From NCBI RefSeq assembly GCF_900465315.1, contig NZ_UBIX01000016.1: 64,000 nt of DNA; one strand, 5' to 3'. The notes beneath the pieces were generated by a model. It did no database searches, was not told the origin of the DNA, and saw only the letters and a program-made list of their open reading frames with translations. The position numbers were made by a program, and so were the translations under genes. This DNA comes from Asaia bogorensis_B (lineage in GTDB: Bacteria; Pseudomonadota; Alphaproteobacteria; Acetobacterales; Acetobacteraceae). Positions 7,826 through 17,841 of the stretch are shown piece after piece. Positions within the stretch are counted from its first letter, which is position 1; every line of letters begins with the position of its first letter.

Positions 7826-9844
7826 ATGAACGACGACCTCTTCAAGAGCGATGAAAAGCCCGTGCGTCGGCCTCGAAAGGCCGCGCAGGCCCCCGTGCCG
7901 GAAAACTACGGCGCTGACCAGATTGAAGTCCTGGAAGGGCTCGAACCGGTCAGACGACGTCCGGGCATGTATATCGGCGGAACCGACGATACAGCCTATC
8001 ATCATCTCGCATCCGAAATTCTCGACAATGCGATGGATGAGGCAGTGGCAGGCCATGCCAGCGTCATCGATCTTGCCCTTGAGGGGCCCCATCTGCTGAT
8101 GGTGCGCGACAATGGTCGCGGCATCCCGGTCGATCCCCATCCCAAATTTCGCGACCGCTCGGCCCTGGAGGTGATTTTCACCACACTCCATGCTGGCGGC
8201 AAGTTTTCGGGCAAGGCCTATGACACGTCAGGCGGTCTGCATGGCGTTGGCTCATCGGTGGTCAATGCCCTTTCGGACCGGCTCGAAGTCGAGGTCGCCC
8301 GCGAGAAGCTCCTATGGCGTCAGGATTACGCCCGCGGCAAGCCGGTGACGCCCCTGCAGCAGGTTGGCAATGCGCCCAATCGCCGGGGAACCACCATACG
8401 CTTCTCGCCCGATCCCGAAATCTTCGGCGGGCTCAGCTTCTCCCCGCTGCGGCTCTATCGCCTTTGCTGCTCCAAGGCGGCGCTGTTCCGCGGTGTCACG
8501 ATCCGGTGGAGTGTCGATCCCTCGCTGCTAAAGGCAGGGGACGAGATACCGGCCGAGGCGACCATTCACTTTCCCAATGGTCTGGCAGACAGCCTGAATG
8601 CAGAGCTGGGTGCCAGCCCCGCCCTGCTGGCACCGGTCTGGGCGGGTGAGGCAGAGTTGCCCCAGGCGGCTGATGGCCGGACCGGGGGCAAGCTGGAATG
8701 GGCCGTGGCGTTTCTGGAGCAGGGAGCGTCGAGCATGACCTCCTATTGCAATACAATTCCAACCCCTCAGGGCGGTACGCATGAGGCCGGCTTCAGATCG
8801 GCTCTCGTCAAGGGGCTGCGCGCCTGGGGTGAGAGCCGCAACATGAAGCGTGCGGCGGCAGTAACGGCGGAAGATGCGCTCGGTGCGCTGGCGGTCAAGC
8901 TCTCGGTCTTTATTCGTGACCCGCATTTTCAGGGTCAGACCAAGGAAAAGCTGACGACGCAGGAAGCCAGCCGCCTCGTTGAAGGCGCCTTGCGCGACCG
9001 GCTCGATCACTGGCTGGGCGGCAACCCGGCTCAGGCGGATAATCTTCTGGCCTTCATCATCGAACGCGCCGAAGAGCGTCTGCGCCGACGCGAAAGCAAG
9101 GACACACCGCGCAAGAGCGCCACGCGTCGCCTGCGCCTGCCCGGCAAGCTGACAGACTGCACGCGTGAAAATGCCGCCGACACTGAAATCTTTCTCGTCG
9201 AGGGCGACTCGGCTGGTGGTTCAGCCCGTCAGGCCCGTGACCGTGAAACGCAGGCGGTGCTGCCGCTGCGTGGCAAGATTCTCAACGTGGCCTCGGCCAC
9301 GGCGGACAAGCTCAAGGCCAATCAGGAACTGCGCGATCTGGTCGAGGCGCTTGGCTGTGGATCGGGCTCCAGCTTCGATGTCGCCCGACTGCGCTATGGA
9401 CGCGTGATCATCATGACCGATGCTGACGTGGATGGAGCCCATATCGCGTCTCTGCTCATGACCTTCTTCTACCGGGAAATGCCCGATCTGGTGCGCAAGG
9501 GCCATCTCTACCTCGCCCAGCCGCCGCTCTATCGCCTGACGCATGGGGCCAAGACCATCTATGCGATGGATGATGATGACCGCGTGCGCCGCCTCAAGCG
9601 CGACTTCAAACAAGGCGCAAAAGTCGAGATCTCGCGATTCAAGGGGCTTGGCGAAATGCCCGTGAAGGATTTGAAGCAGACAACCATGGACCCGGCCAAG
9701 CGCACGCTGCTGCGCGTTGTGACCCCGCCGGAGGACAGGGCACTCACGAGCGATCGCGTGGAGAGCCTGATGGGACGCAAACCTGAACTGCGCTTTCGCT
9801 TTATTCAGGAGCACGCCCGCACGGCGGAATTGCTCGACGTCTGA
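7826..9844 (+). CDS. parE: DNA topoisomerase IV subunit B
   Basis: ATPase subunit of topoisomerase IV, which decatenates daughter chromosomes with ParC. The GHKL ATP site is visible (EILDNAMDEA; DNGRGIPVD; GGLHGVGSSVVNALS), as is the TOPRIM domain with Glu459 in EGDSAGGSA and the metal site DADVDG at 532-537. Length 672 from ATG 7826 fits ParE rather than the longer GyrB. The longer TTG frame from 7790 adds 12 residues outside the conserved part. The next gene overlaps by one base. Confidence 0.93.
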   Translation: MNDDLFKSDEKPVRRPRKAAQAPVPENYGADQIEVLEGLEPVRRRPGMYIGGTDDTAYHHLASEILDNAMDEAVAGHASVIDLALEGPHLLMVRDNGRGIPVDPHPKFRDRSALEVIFTTLHAGGKFSGKAYDTSGGLHGVGSSVVNALSDRLEVEVAREKLLWRQDYARGKPVTPLQQVGNAPNRRGTTIRFSPDPEIFGGLSFSPLRLYRLCCSKAALFRGVTIRWSVDPSLLKAGDEIPAEATIHFPNGLADSLNAELGASPALLAPVWAGEAELPQAADGRTGGKLEWAVAFLEQGASSMTSYCNTIPTPQGGTHEAGFRSALVKGLRAWGESRNMKRAAAVTAEDALGALAVKLSVFIRDPHFQGQTKEKLTTQEASRLVEGALRDRLDHWLGGNPAQADNLLAFIIERAEERLRRRESKDTPRKSATRRLRLPGKLTDCTRENAADTEIFLVEGDSAGGSARQARDRETQAVLPLRGKILNVASATADKLKANQELRDLVEALGCGSGSSFDVARLRYGRVIIMTDADVDGAHIASLLMTFFYREMPDLVRKGHLYLAQPPLYRLTHGAKTIYAMDDDDRVRRLKRDFKQGAKVEISRFKGLGEMPVKDLKQTTMDPAKRTLLRVVTPPEDRALTSDRVESLMGRKPELRFRFIQEHARTAELLDV

Positions 9845-10749
9845 TGGCTGCTTTCGACCACCCCACTTCGACCCGTCTCGACAAACTTGGTGGCCTCGCC
9901 CTTCTGATTGGTGGAATTTCCTCCTTTCAGGTTGGCGCGGCGCTCGCCAAGAGCCTGTTTCCGCTTTTTGGTGCGGAAGGTATGGTGGGGCTACGCGTCT
10001 GTCTGGCCGCCGTCATTCTGCTCACCGTGATGAGACCCGGCCCGTCCGTGCTCAAACCGGGCATGTGGAAGCTGCTGCTGCCTTATGGCGCCTCGATGGC
10101 GGTCATGAATTTTGCGTTCTATATCGCTCTGGTGCGACTGCCGCTTGGTCTCGTCGTTGCCTTCGAGTTCATGGGCCCGCTTTCGCTCGCCCTTATCGGC
10201 TCACGTCGCCTGCTCGATCTGCTATGGGCGGGTATGGTTCTGGGTGGCCTCTATCTGCTGCTGCGCCCCGACCATGTGGAAGGCCATCTGGACCCGATTG
10301 GCGTGATCGCAGCGCTCACCAGCGCCGTTGGCTGGGTCGTCTATATTCTGACAGGTACACGTATCGGACGTGTCATGCCTGCGGCACAGGCCACGACACT
10401 GGGAATGACCACAGCGGGCATCCTGCTGCTGCCCTGGCTGATACCGGCCATCTCCCCTGCCATCACGCATCCGCATCAGGGGATGCAGGCCGTGGGTGTG
10501 GCGGTTCTCTCCTCCGCCGTACCGTATATTCTCGACATGATGGCCATGCGGCGCCTGGGGCCGAGGGATCTGGGTATCCTTCTTAGTCTGGAGCCCGTGC
10601 TGGGTTCCATTTCCGGCCTTCTGCTGCTGGGTGAATCACTCTCCGTGGCGCGATGGATGGGGGTGCTGTGCATTGCGGGGGCTTCGGCAGGCAATGTTTT
10701 GACCTCGCGCAAGCCCCCTCCGGATGGCGAAACCGTTCCTCCCACCTGA
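9844..10749 (+). CDS. EamA/DMT family exporter, RhtA-like
   Basis: Inner-membrane transporter of the drug/metabolite superfamily with about ten hydrophobic segments in two EamA halves. The C-terminal half reads PYILDMMAMRRLGPRDLGIL then SLEPVLGSISGLLLLGE, closely matching the threonine/homoserine exporter RhtA. Probable export of an amino acid or related metabolite; the substrate is not shown by the sequence. It starts on the last base of the parE stop codon, so coupling is likely. Confidence 0.8.
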   Translation: MAAFDHPTSTRLDKLGGLALLIGGISSFQVGAALAKSLFPLFGAEGMVGLRVCLAAVILLTVMRPGPSVLKPGMWKLLLPYGASMAVMNFAFYIALVRLPLGLVVAFEFMGPLSLALIGSRRLLDLLWAGMVLGGLYLLLRPDHVEGHLDPIGVIAALTSAVGWVVYILTGTRIGRVMPAAQATTLGMTTAGILLLPWLIPAISPAITHPHQGMQAVGVAVLSSAVPYILDMMAMRRLGPRDLGILLSLEPVLGSISGLLLLGESLSVARWMGVLCIAGASAGNVLTSRKPPPDGETVPPT

Positions 10750-10874
10750 AGAAACACAGACATCCGCGCTATGATGGCGTCGTGTTAACGGCCTTGTCAT
10801 GCAACAAGCTGCTCAAGACATCGTTCTGATCCTCGAAATTCTGCTTTGCGGGATATGTATTGAGGAGATTACTG

Positions 10875-11609
10875 ATGCGTCGACTGATGAGTGCGGGTGC
10901 TGCCCTTGTTGCACTGTCCACCGGGTTTGCTGTTACACCGGCTTCTGCCGCAGCCCCCGGTGATGATAGCTCCGCCCGCAGCGTTGCCATGATGAAGGCT
11001 GACCAGGTGAATGCCACCCGTGACTTCGGTCGCCTGTCCAAGGACGGGCAGAAGGCATTTGCCAACATCCTTCTGGCGCAACAGGCCCTGACAAATAATC
11101 AGAACGGGCAGGCACAAAGCCTGATCAACGATGCCGAGGCCCGTCTGGATAAGGCTGCGAAGGATAGCAAGGCCTTCATCAAGGCCGAGGATGCCATGCA
11201 ACCTGTGCCGAGCCACGGCATGCCCAAGCGTGTTGCTGCCAGTGGCGTGCCCCTGCATTGGCTGCCTGTTGGCGGCGAATATGCCGTGACCGACACGCTG
11301 GCCCCGGCGCAGCAGACCGCTCTTGCCAATGCGAACCAGCATCTCAAGGCAGGTGACACGAAGCTGGTCAATCAGGATCTTCAGGTTGTCGGCACAAGCG
11401 TGCAGTACGTTGTGGCTCTGGCACCGCTCGAGATGATCTCGGGCGACGTGCATCGCGCTTCCGTATTCATGGATGGCGGCGATACGAAATCGGCTGCCGA
11501 TGCGCTGCAGAACGCTGTCGACTCAATCCTGTTCGTTTCCGGTGATGTCGTGGCAGTCACACATCCGTCTGCCGCCAAGCGTCACAAGATGGCTCATAGC
11601 CCTTCCTGA
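10875..11609 (+). CDS. YfdX family periplasmic protein
   Basis: 244 residues with a signal peptide (cleavage likely after ASA, about residue 26). The mature part is helical and Gln/Ala-rich and lines up with the pattern of E. coli YfdX: an N-terminal helical pair with accumulating Ala/Asp, a WLPVGGEYAVTD segment, then helices around VQYVVALAPLEMISGDVHRA and a C-terminal Ala-rich helix. The family is linked to acid or multidrug stress in enterobacteria; its role here is not known. GAGGAG seven bases upstream selects ATG 10875 over TTG 10860. Confidence 0.7.
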   Translation: MRRLMSAGAALVALSTGFAVTPASAAAPGDDSSARSVAMMKADQVNATRDFGRLSKDGQKAFANILLAQQALTNNQNGQAQSLINDAEARLDKAAKDSKAFIKAEDAMQPVPSHGMPKRVAASGVPLHWLPVGGEYAVTDTLAPAQQTALANANQHLKAGDTKLVNQDLQVVGTSVQYVVALAPLEMISGDVHRASVFMDGGDTKSAADALQNAVDSILFVSGDVVAVTHPSAAKRHKMAHSPS

Positions 11610-11692
11610 TCCCCTGCCCCTCTCCCCTATGGCCCTGTGCACCCCGCTACGGCAGGGCGTGCAGGGTCGGGTTTCAAGGGATGAAAATCAGT

Positions 11693-13573
11693 CTAGCGTA
11701 TCCGGCCGAAGAGCTTTTCCAGCTCGTCTCGTCCAAGACGCAGCCATGTTGGCCGACCATGAGAGCACGTACCCGCGCGCGGCGTCTGCTCCATCTGTCG
11801 CAGGAGCGCCGCCATCTCGTCCTGCTGTAGCCGTCGCCCGGCGCGAATGCTGCCATGGCATGCCATGCGGGCAATCACGGCATCGATACGACGCTCCAGA
11901 GCCGCACTGTCCCCCGGCGTCAGGTCGGGATCTGCCGCCAGTTCCTCGGAAAGATCGCGCAGCAAGGCACTCCCGTCACCACCCTGAAGCAGTACGGGCA
12001 TCGTACGCAGCAGCACGCTGCCCCCCCCGAAAGATTCGATCTCCAGTCCCAGTGCCTCGAGCGCCCCTTTCCATTCCATAAGTCTGCCCGCCTGACCGGG
12101 CGGCAGATCGATGACCTCAGGAAGCAGGAGGCGCTGCGCCTTGAGCGACCCATTGGTGTACTGAGCCAGCAGTTTCTCATGGGTCAGACGTTCATGAGCG
12201 GCATGCTGATCGACAAGAATCAGATCGCCATCCTGACCGACAGCAAGGATATAGGTGTCGAAAACCTGTGCGACTGGCGCGCCGAGGGGAAAGCGCGCCA
12301 TTTGAGCGGCATCTGGCTGAACCAGCGGGCGGGATGACGGTTCGAACACATCCAGCGGCGCGACGAGTGAGCGGTCATCCGAAGAACTATCCGGCTCTTG
12401 AAAGCCACCATACGGGCTGACAGACCCCGTTGCCGTGGGAGCGCCATTCCCGGTGAGCGCGGCATGGCTTGCCAGAAAACCCGGCGTCAGGCGCACTGGG
12501 TCGGGCGGTGGATAGTGGATGGCCTGACGCGACGGGGCGGCAAAACGTATCCTCACGCCGCCCTCACCCGCGCCGTGCCCCAGAGCGCGTTGCATGGCAC
12601 CGATCATCAGACCGCGCACATCCGCCTCATCGGCAAAACGCAGTTCGGTCTTGGACGGGTGCACGTTCACATCAACGCGGTCATGAGGCAGTTGCAGATG
12701 CAAGGCCAGAACAGGATGACGTCCCGGCTCGATGACTGGGCGATAGGCGACGCGTATGGCCGTCTTCATCAGCGGGTCAGCAACCGGGCGGTTGTTTACA
12801 ACCAGAAACTGGGCGGCTGCCGTGGCCCGCGTTGCCGCAGGCCCACAGATGAAACCGCTCAGATGCAGGCCATTACGCTCCTCATCCAGTGCGATCAGGG
12901 AGTCGCTTTCGCCCAGAACCGCCTGAACGCGGGCGATAGTCGAGTGGGCGGGGAAGTCGAACACCAGACGCTCATCCAGCGTGAAACGCATGGCACAATG
13001 CGGGGCTGACAGCGCCAGTCGGCGCATGACCGCCTCGGCGTGGCTGCCCTCCACGCGGGCAGATTTGAGGAACTTGCGTCGTGCTGGTGTCGCAAAGAAC
13101 AGATCGGTCACCACCACACGCGTTCCGGGTGCACCGGGCGCGGGGGATGGAGGGGTCAGGACACCGCCTTCAAGGCGCAATTGCCATGCGGTATCAGCAT
13201 CATGCGGCCGTGAGGTCAGGCTCAGTCTGGCTGTGGCTCCGATGGAGGGCAAGGCTTCACCACGAAAGCCGAGCGTGACGATACGGGTCAGTGTCTCATC
13301 GGACAATTTGGAGGTGCAGTGTCGCTCGACAGCCATGAGCATGTCATCGGGCGACATGCCACAACCGTTATCGAGAACCTCGATGTGGTCGCACCCGCCA
13401 CTGGCCAGAGCAACCTCGATACGGGTCGCGCCGGCATCAAGCGCATTCTCGACCAGCTCTTTCAGGGCAGCAGCCGGACGCTCCACCACCTCGCCTGCCG
13501 CGATCAGATCGATCACATGGCTGGAAAGGCGGCGTAGTCTGGGCTGAAGCTGGGGTCGCTCAGACGGCGTCAT
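11693..13573 (-). CDS. mutL: DNA mismatch repair protein MutL
   Basis: Mismatch-repair matchmaker linking MutS recognition to strand removal. N-terminal GHKL ATPase motifs are clear: IDLIAAGEVVERPAAALKE, ENALDAGA, DNGCGM and GFRGEALPSIG. The C-terminal dimerisation domain carries the metal-endonuclease pattern DQHA-x2-E-x4-E (DQHAAHERLTHEK), ACH, CSHGRP and FGR, so this MutL is probably a latent nicking endonuclease as in species without MutH. Length 626 is normal. It follows ileS-lspA-DUF3035 on the same strand. Confidence 0.95.
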   Translation of the reverse strand: MTPSERPQLQPRLRRLSSHVIDLIAAGEVVERPAAALKELVENALDAGATRIEVALASGGCDHIEVLDNGCGMSPDDMLMAVERHCTSKLSDETLTRIVTLGFRGEALPSIGATARLSLTSRPHDADTAWQLRLEGGVLTPPSPAPGAPGTRVVVTDLFFATPARRKFLKSARVEGSHAEAVMRRLALSAPHCAMRFTLDERLVFDFPAHSTIARVQAVLGESDSLIALDEERNGLHLSGFICGPAATRATAAAQFLVVNNRPVADPLMKTAIRVAYRPVIEPGRHPVLALHLQLPHDRVDVNVHPSKTELRFADEADVRGLMIGAMQRALGHGAGEGGVRIRFAAPSRQAIHYPPPDPVRLTPGFLASHAALTGNGAPTATGSVSPYGGFQEPDSSSDDRSLVAPLDVFEPSSRPLVQPDAAQMARFPLGAPVAQVFDTYILAVGQDGDLILVDQHAAHERLTHEKLLAQYTNGSLKAQRLLLPEVIDLPPGQAGRLMEWKGALEALGLEIESFGGGSVLLRTMPVLLQGGDGSALLRDLSEELAADPDLTPGDSAALERRIDAVIARMACHGSIRAGRRLQQDEMAALLRQMEQTPRAGTCSHGRPTWLRLGRDELEKLFGRIR

Positions 13574-13582
13574 GACTTGGCA

Positions 13583-14119
13583 TCAGAAGACGCCGAGGAA
13601 TGCGCTCTTCGACTTTTTGGTAGGCGTGGCACCGGTGGAGGGGGTCTGACCCAGAGCCGAAGCACGCTGGATACGGCGGTTTTCTGCTTCGCTATCGACA
13701 ACACTGCCTGCATTGCCACCACGCCAGAACATGAGTTCATCGGTCAGACCAGCACCGGCAGCGCCGAGCTCGGCATTGTTGGGGGCCTTCGATGCCTGAT
13801 CCACCTGACCGACCAGAGCCTGCTGACCAGCGCTATTGGTGCCGGAGGTGGTGTGCAGAGCCGCATTGGGCGAGAGGGTTTCGAGTGCCTGCATGCGGGG
13901 GTTTTCCTCCGCTGTATGGTCACCCTGTCCCGGCAGACTCAACTGCTCTGACGGCGGCATGGAGAGCGGGGCGCGGGTCGTGACCGTATACTCATCCGGC
14001 ATCGAGCGTTCGAGACCGAACGCGCGCGAGACGTCAGAGCCGGAGCAGGCCGGAAGGAGCGCTGTCAGGCCGAGAACCGGCAGCACGCGGAGGACGGACG
14101 GAAGGAAAAGCTGAGCCAT
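13583..14119 (-). CDS. DUF3035 family lipoprotein
   Basis: Predicted outer-membrane or periplasmic lipoprotein: leader MAQLFLPSVLRVLPVLG followed by a lipobox LPAC. The segment FGLERSMPDEYTVTTRAPLS, just after the lipid anchor, is the hallmark of DUF3035. The rest is low-complexity Ala/Gly/Thr. The frame extends upstream to 14203, but the leader fits ATG 14119. Function unknown. It lies between lspA, which encodes the peptidase that would process it, and mutL, a conserved neighbourhood in Rhodospirillales. Confidence 0.8.
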   Translation of the reverse strand: MAQLFLPSVLRVLPVLGLTALLPACSGSDVSRAFGLERSMPDEYTVTTRAPLSMPPSEQLSLPGQGDHTAEENPRMQALETLSPNAALHTTSGTNSAGQQALVGQVDQASKAPNNAELGAAGAGLTDELMFWRGGNAGSVVDSEAENRRIQRASALGQTPSTGATPTKKSKSAFLGVF

Positions 14120-14162
14120 ATCGGACCCGATCCTAAATGAGCGTTTCGGCATCGACAAGAGA

Positions 14163-14744
14163 TCAATGCTCGCGATGTACCGAACCATGATCGGAGGCGC
14201 CACCCGAAACAGGTGAAGGCTTTCCGCCGGCGGCTGACTGGCGACGATCCGCCAGAATGGAGTCGATCACCCAGGCGACAACACCACAATCAATGGCCGA
14301 ATCGGCAACGTTGAAAACATACCAGCTCCAGCCATAGGCATGGACATGAATGAAATCGACCACAGCGCCAAAGCGCATACGGTCGATGACATTCCCGACC
14401 GCGCCGCCGGCAATGGCAGCCGAGGCAATGGCCACGACCATGCGCGGTGTACGTAATGTCTGCCATAGCAGGGCCAAGACGGCGACAAGAGCCACTGTGC
14501 AAAACAGCAACGGCCCGTAACGGCCGACGCCGCCGAGCATGCCAAACGTCACGGCATGGTTCCACACCATCGTGAAGTTCAGCCCCGGCGCAATGCTCAC
14601 GCTCCCTTTTGCGGGAAGGTCAAAGACGTTCAGGATCCACCATTTGGTGCCCTGATCGGCGCAAAGCACGATGATGAACGCTGCCAGACCGGCCAGCAAG
14701 GTTGCCGGCCGACCAAAGGAAAGCGTGACTTTGGCTGATTTCAC
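14163..14744 (-). CDS. lspA: Lipoprotein signal peptidase (signal peptidase II)
   Basis: Integral membrane aspartic protease that cleaves prolipoprotein leaders. Four hydrophobic segments are visible. Conserved parts: ADQGTKWW in the first loop, NHAVTFGML, GNVIDRMRFGAVVDF and FNVADSAID. The catalytic pair should be Asp130 (VVDF) and Asp148 (ADS), 18 apart as in E. coli. A hydrophilic tail of about 25 residues follows the last helix. The start is GTG 14744, overlapping the ileS stop by four bases, so it is coupled to ileS. Confidence 0.93.
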   Translation of the reverse strand: MKSAKVTLSFGRPATLLAGLAAFIIVLCADQGTKWWILNVFDLPAKGSVSIAPGLNFTMVWNHAVTFGMLGGVGRYGPLLFCTVALVAVLALLWQTLRTPRMVVAIASAAIAGGAVGNVIDRMRFGAVVDFIHVHAYGWSWYVFNVADSAIDCGVVAWVIDSILADRRQSAAGGKPSPVSGGASDHGSVHREH

Positions 14745-17629
14745 GCTGTCACCACATCGCTACAGCGCAGGCAGAGACCCGGATGGGCCGTCTGGCTCCC
14801 GACTTCAGGCAGGACACGCCAGCAACGCAGGCACTTGCTGCCCTCTGCCTCGCCCACACCCGGCCCCGGATGAGCGCTGACGACGCCCTCGTGCTCGGTG
14901 GTGGCGCTGTCATCGATATAGAGCGACGGCACATTGGTCAGGAGCTGGATATTGGCCTGCGAGACAATGGCGAGTTCGGCCCAGTCCACATCGCCGAATA
15001 CGGCCTGTTCCTGTTCGGTCAGAGGCAGGCTGAGACGGGCTTCGAGAGACGAGCCGATCACGCCACCCCGACGCGCGCCCTCAAGCTCGGTCGTGATGAC
15101 ACGGCGCAGAGCACGGATACGGTTCCAGCGCTCGCCCAGCACCGTGTCATGCCACGCGGGATCGGGCTCGAGGAATGCCTGCAGATGCACCGAACTCTCT
15201 TCGCCAAAGCGCGATGTCCAGGCTTCTTCAGCCGTAAATACCAGAACCGGCGCAAGCCAGGTGGCAAGGGCACGATGCAGGATATCGAGCACGGTGCGGG
15301 CAGCACGACGACGTAGTGAAGACGGCGCGTCGCAATAGAGCGCATCCTTGCGCACGTCGAAATAGAAGGCCGAAAGATCGGTCGTGCAGAATCCGTGCAG
15401 CATCGGATACACGCCCACCCATTGATGGGTCTGGACCGCCTGCTTGAGAAGACCGCCCAGATCGCTCAGGCGATGCAGGATATAGCGCTCCAGTTCGGGA
15501 AGCTGCTCGAAAGGTACCGCCTCTTCAGGGGTAAACCCGTCGAGCGCGCCCAGCAGCCAGCGCAGCGTGTTGCGCAGTCGACGATAAAGCTCGCCCTGCT
15601 GCTTGAGGATCTCGTTGCCGATACGCAGGTCTTCGTTGCTGTCGGAATTGACAACCCAGAGGCGAAGGATATCCGCGCCGAGCTTGTCGGTCACTTCCTT
15701 GGGCGCAATCACATTGCCCAGCGACTTCGACATCTTGCGGCCCTGCTCATCGAGCACGAAGCCGTTGGTGACGATGGCCTTCATGGGGGCCACGCCACGT
15801 GTCCCGACGCTCTCGAGCAGCGAGGACTGGAACCAGCCGCGATGCTGATCGGAGCCCTCAAGGTAGAGATCGGCCGGGAAGTTCAGGCCATCCTGACCCA
15901 GCACGAAGCTATGGGTCGAGCCGCTTTCAAACCAGACATCGACGATGTCGAACACCTGTTCGTATTGCGAAGGGTCACGTCCCTCACCCAGGAAGGTGGC
16001 GGGGTCAGCACTGTACCAGATATCGGCACCGTGCTCGGCCATGGCATCCACGATACGCTGCATGACCGCCGGATCGCGCAGCACCTCGCCCGTGCTCTTT
16101 TCCACGAAAACGGCAATCGGCACGCCCCAGGCACGCTGACGACTGATGCACCAGTCAGGGCGCTGTTCGATCATGGAGGTGAGGCGGTTGCGTGCAGCCT
16201 CCGGCACGAAGGTGACATCTGCCAGCGCATCCAGCGCCTTGCGACGCAGGGCCTGATCGCCATCCATACGGATGAACCACTGCGGGGTGGCGCGGAAGAT
16301 GATCGGCTTACGCGAGCGCCATGAATGCGGATAGGAGTGCACGATGCTCGACCGGGCCACGAGGCCCGCAGCGGCATCGCCATTGGCAGCCCAGCGCTGC
16401 GCCGCCTCGGTCAGGGCATTGCAGACCGGGTCAGCCGCCTTGAACACATGGATACCGGCAAAATGGGGAACCCACGGCGCATAGGTGCCGTCATCCTGCA
16501 CCAGTTCGGGCACTTCAATGCCGTACTGGCGTGTCAGCAGGAAGTCGTCCTGACCATGAGCCGGGGCCATGTGCACAAGGCCCGTACCGGCATCGGTCGT
16601 TACGAACTCGCCGGGCAGCATTGGCACGTCGAATTCATAGCCACAGCCACGCAGCGGGTGGGCACAGATCGTGCCCTCGAGCGCCTCACCGGGCAGAGTG
16701 TAGAGAATGTGATGGTCCTGGATACCGGCCTGCTTGCAGAAATCGCCTACGCGCTCTTCCGCGACCAGAAAACGTGAGCCGGGAGCAACGAGGCTGTCCT
16801 CTTCCATGATGTCGGCACGCAGTACGACATAGGCAATTTCAGGCCCATAGGCGATGGCGCGATTGGCCGGAATCGTCCAGGGCGTGGTGGTCCAGATAAC
16901 CGCAGAAGCCCCCTGAAGAGCCTGACCGGGCGTCGGATCTGCCTCGATGGGGAAGGCTACATGGATCGTGGTGGAGGTGATGTCGTGATATTCGATCTCG
17001 GCTTCGGCAAGCGCGGTCTTCTCGACCGGACTCCACATGACCGGGCGCAGGCCGCGATACAGTCCGCCATTCAGCAGGAACTTGCCGATCTCGCCCACGA
17101 TGGCAGATTCGGATGAAAAATCCATGGTGGCGTAGCGGTTCTTCCACTCGCCCTGCACACCCAGACGCTTGAATTCCTCGGCCTGGATGTCGAGCCAGCG
17201 ACGCGCATACTCGCGACATTCGGCGCGGAACTGCAGAACAGGCACATCGTCCTTGTTCTTGCCTGCCTTGCGGTATTCTTCCTCGACACGCCATTCGATC
17301 GGCAGACCATGACAATCCCAGCCAGGCACGTAGCGTACGCGGGCGCCATTCATGCGCTGGGCACGGTTGATCACGTCCTTGTTGATCTTGTTCAGGGCGT
17401 GACCGATATGCAGGTGACCGTTTGCATAGGGCGGGCCATCATGCAGGGTGAAAACCGGCTTGCCCTTGCCTGCCTCGATAATGCTCTCATCCAGCCCCAT
17501 CGACTCCCAGCGCGCCAGAATTTCCGGCTCACGCGTCGGCAGATTGCCACGCATCGGGAAGCTGGTACGGGGCAGAAAGACCGTGTCGCGATAACGGTCC
17601 TGAGGATCTTGGCTTTTGGAATCAGGCAT
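14741..17629 (-). CDS. ileS: Isoleucyl-tRNA synthetase
   Basis: Class Ia aminoacyl-tRNA synthetase charging tRNA-Ile. The HIGH signature is at 74-77 (GHLHIGHALN) and KMSKS at 632-636 (GRKMSKSLGN). The editing domain lies between, and a C-terminal zinc finger CLRCW...CLRCSD closes the protein. Length 962 is normal. It heads a minus-strand run ileS-lspA-DUF3035-mutL, with a four-base overlap to lspA. It is of the bacterial KMSKS-zinc type normally sensitive to mupirocin. Confidence 0.97.
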   Translation of the reverse strand: MPDSKSQDPQDRYRDTVFLPRTSFPMRGNLPTREPEILARWESMGLDESIIEAGKGKPVFTLHDGPPYANGHLHIGHALNKINKDVINRAQRMNGARVRYVPGWDCHGLPIEWRVEEEYRKAGKNKDDVPVLQFRAECREYARRWLDIQAEEFKRLGVQGEWKNRYATMDFSSESAIVGEIGKFLLNGGLYRGLRPVMWSPVEKTALAEAEIEYHDITSTTIHVAFPIEADPTPGQALQGASAVIWTTTPWTIPANRAIAYGPEIAYVVLRADIMEEDSLVAPGSRFLVAEERVGDFCKQAGIQDHHILYTLPGEALEGTICAHPLRGCGYEFDVPMLPGEFVTTDAGTGLVHMAPAHGQDDFLLTRQYGIEVPELVQDDGTYAPWVPHFAGIHVFKAADPVCNALTEAAQRWAANGDAAAGLVARSSIVHSYPHSWRSRKPIIFRATPQWFIRMDGDQALRRKALDALADVTFVPEAARNRLTSMIEQRPDWCISRQRAWGVPIAVFVEKSTGEVLRDPAVMQRIVDAMAEHGADIWYSADPATFLGEGRDPSQYEQVFDIVDVWFESGSTHSFVLGQDGLNFPADLYLEGSDQHRGWFQSSLLESVGTRGVAPMKAIVTNGFVLDEQGRKMSKSLGNVIAPKEVTDKLGADILRLWVVNSDSNEDLRIGNEILKQQGELYRRLRNTLRWLLGALDGFTPEEAVPFEQLPELERYILHRLSDLGGLLKQAVQTHQWVGVYPMLHGFCTTDLSAFYFDVRKDALYCDAPSSLRRRAARTVLDILHRALATWLAPVLVFTAEEAWTSRFGEESSVHLQAFLEPDPAWHDTVLGERWNRIRALRRVITTELEGARRGGVIGSSLEARLSLPLTEQEQAVFGDVDWAELAIVSQANIQLLTNVPSLYIDDSATTEHEGVVSAHPGPGVGEAEGSKCLRCWRVLPEVGSQTAHPGLCLRCSDVVTA

Positions 17630-17841
17630 TTTCGATCAATCGACGGAGTCAGGGAACCGGGAGTTATGCGAATAGGGAGGCGCACGGGTCAAGTGCCGAG
17701 GTGCAATGCGGCGATGATCGGGGCTGGATAACGGTCAGCCAAGGAATGGATCTGTCGACGATATACGCTGCCTTCACTGTCAGGAGGCATGTCATCAATC
17801 TGTATTTGATGTTACCATTACTGAAAATACGGGAAAATCCG

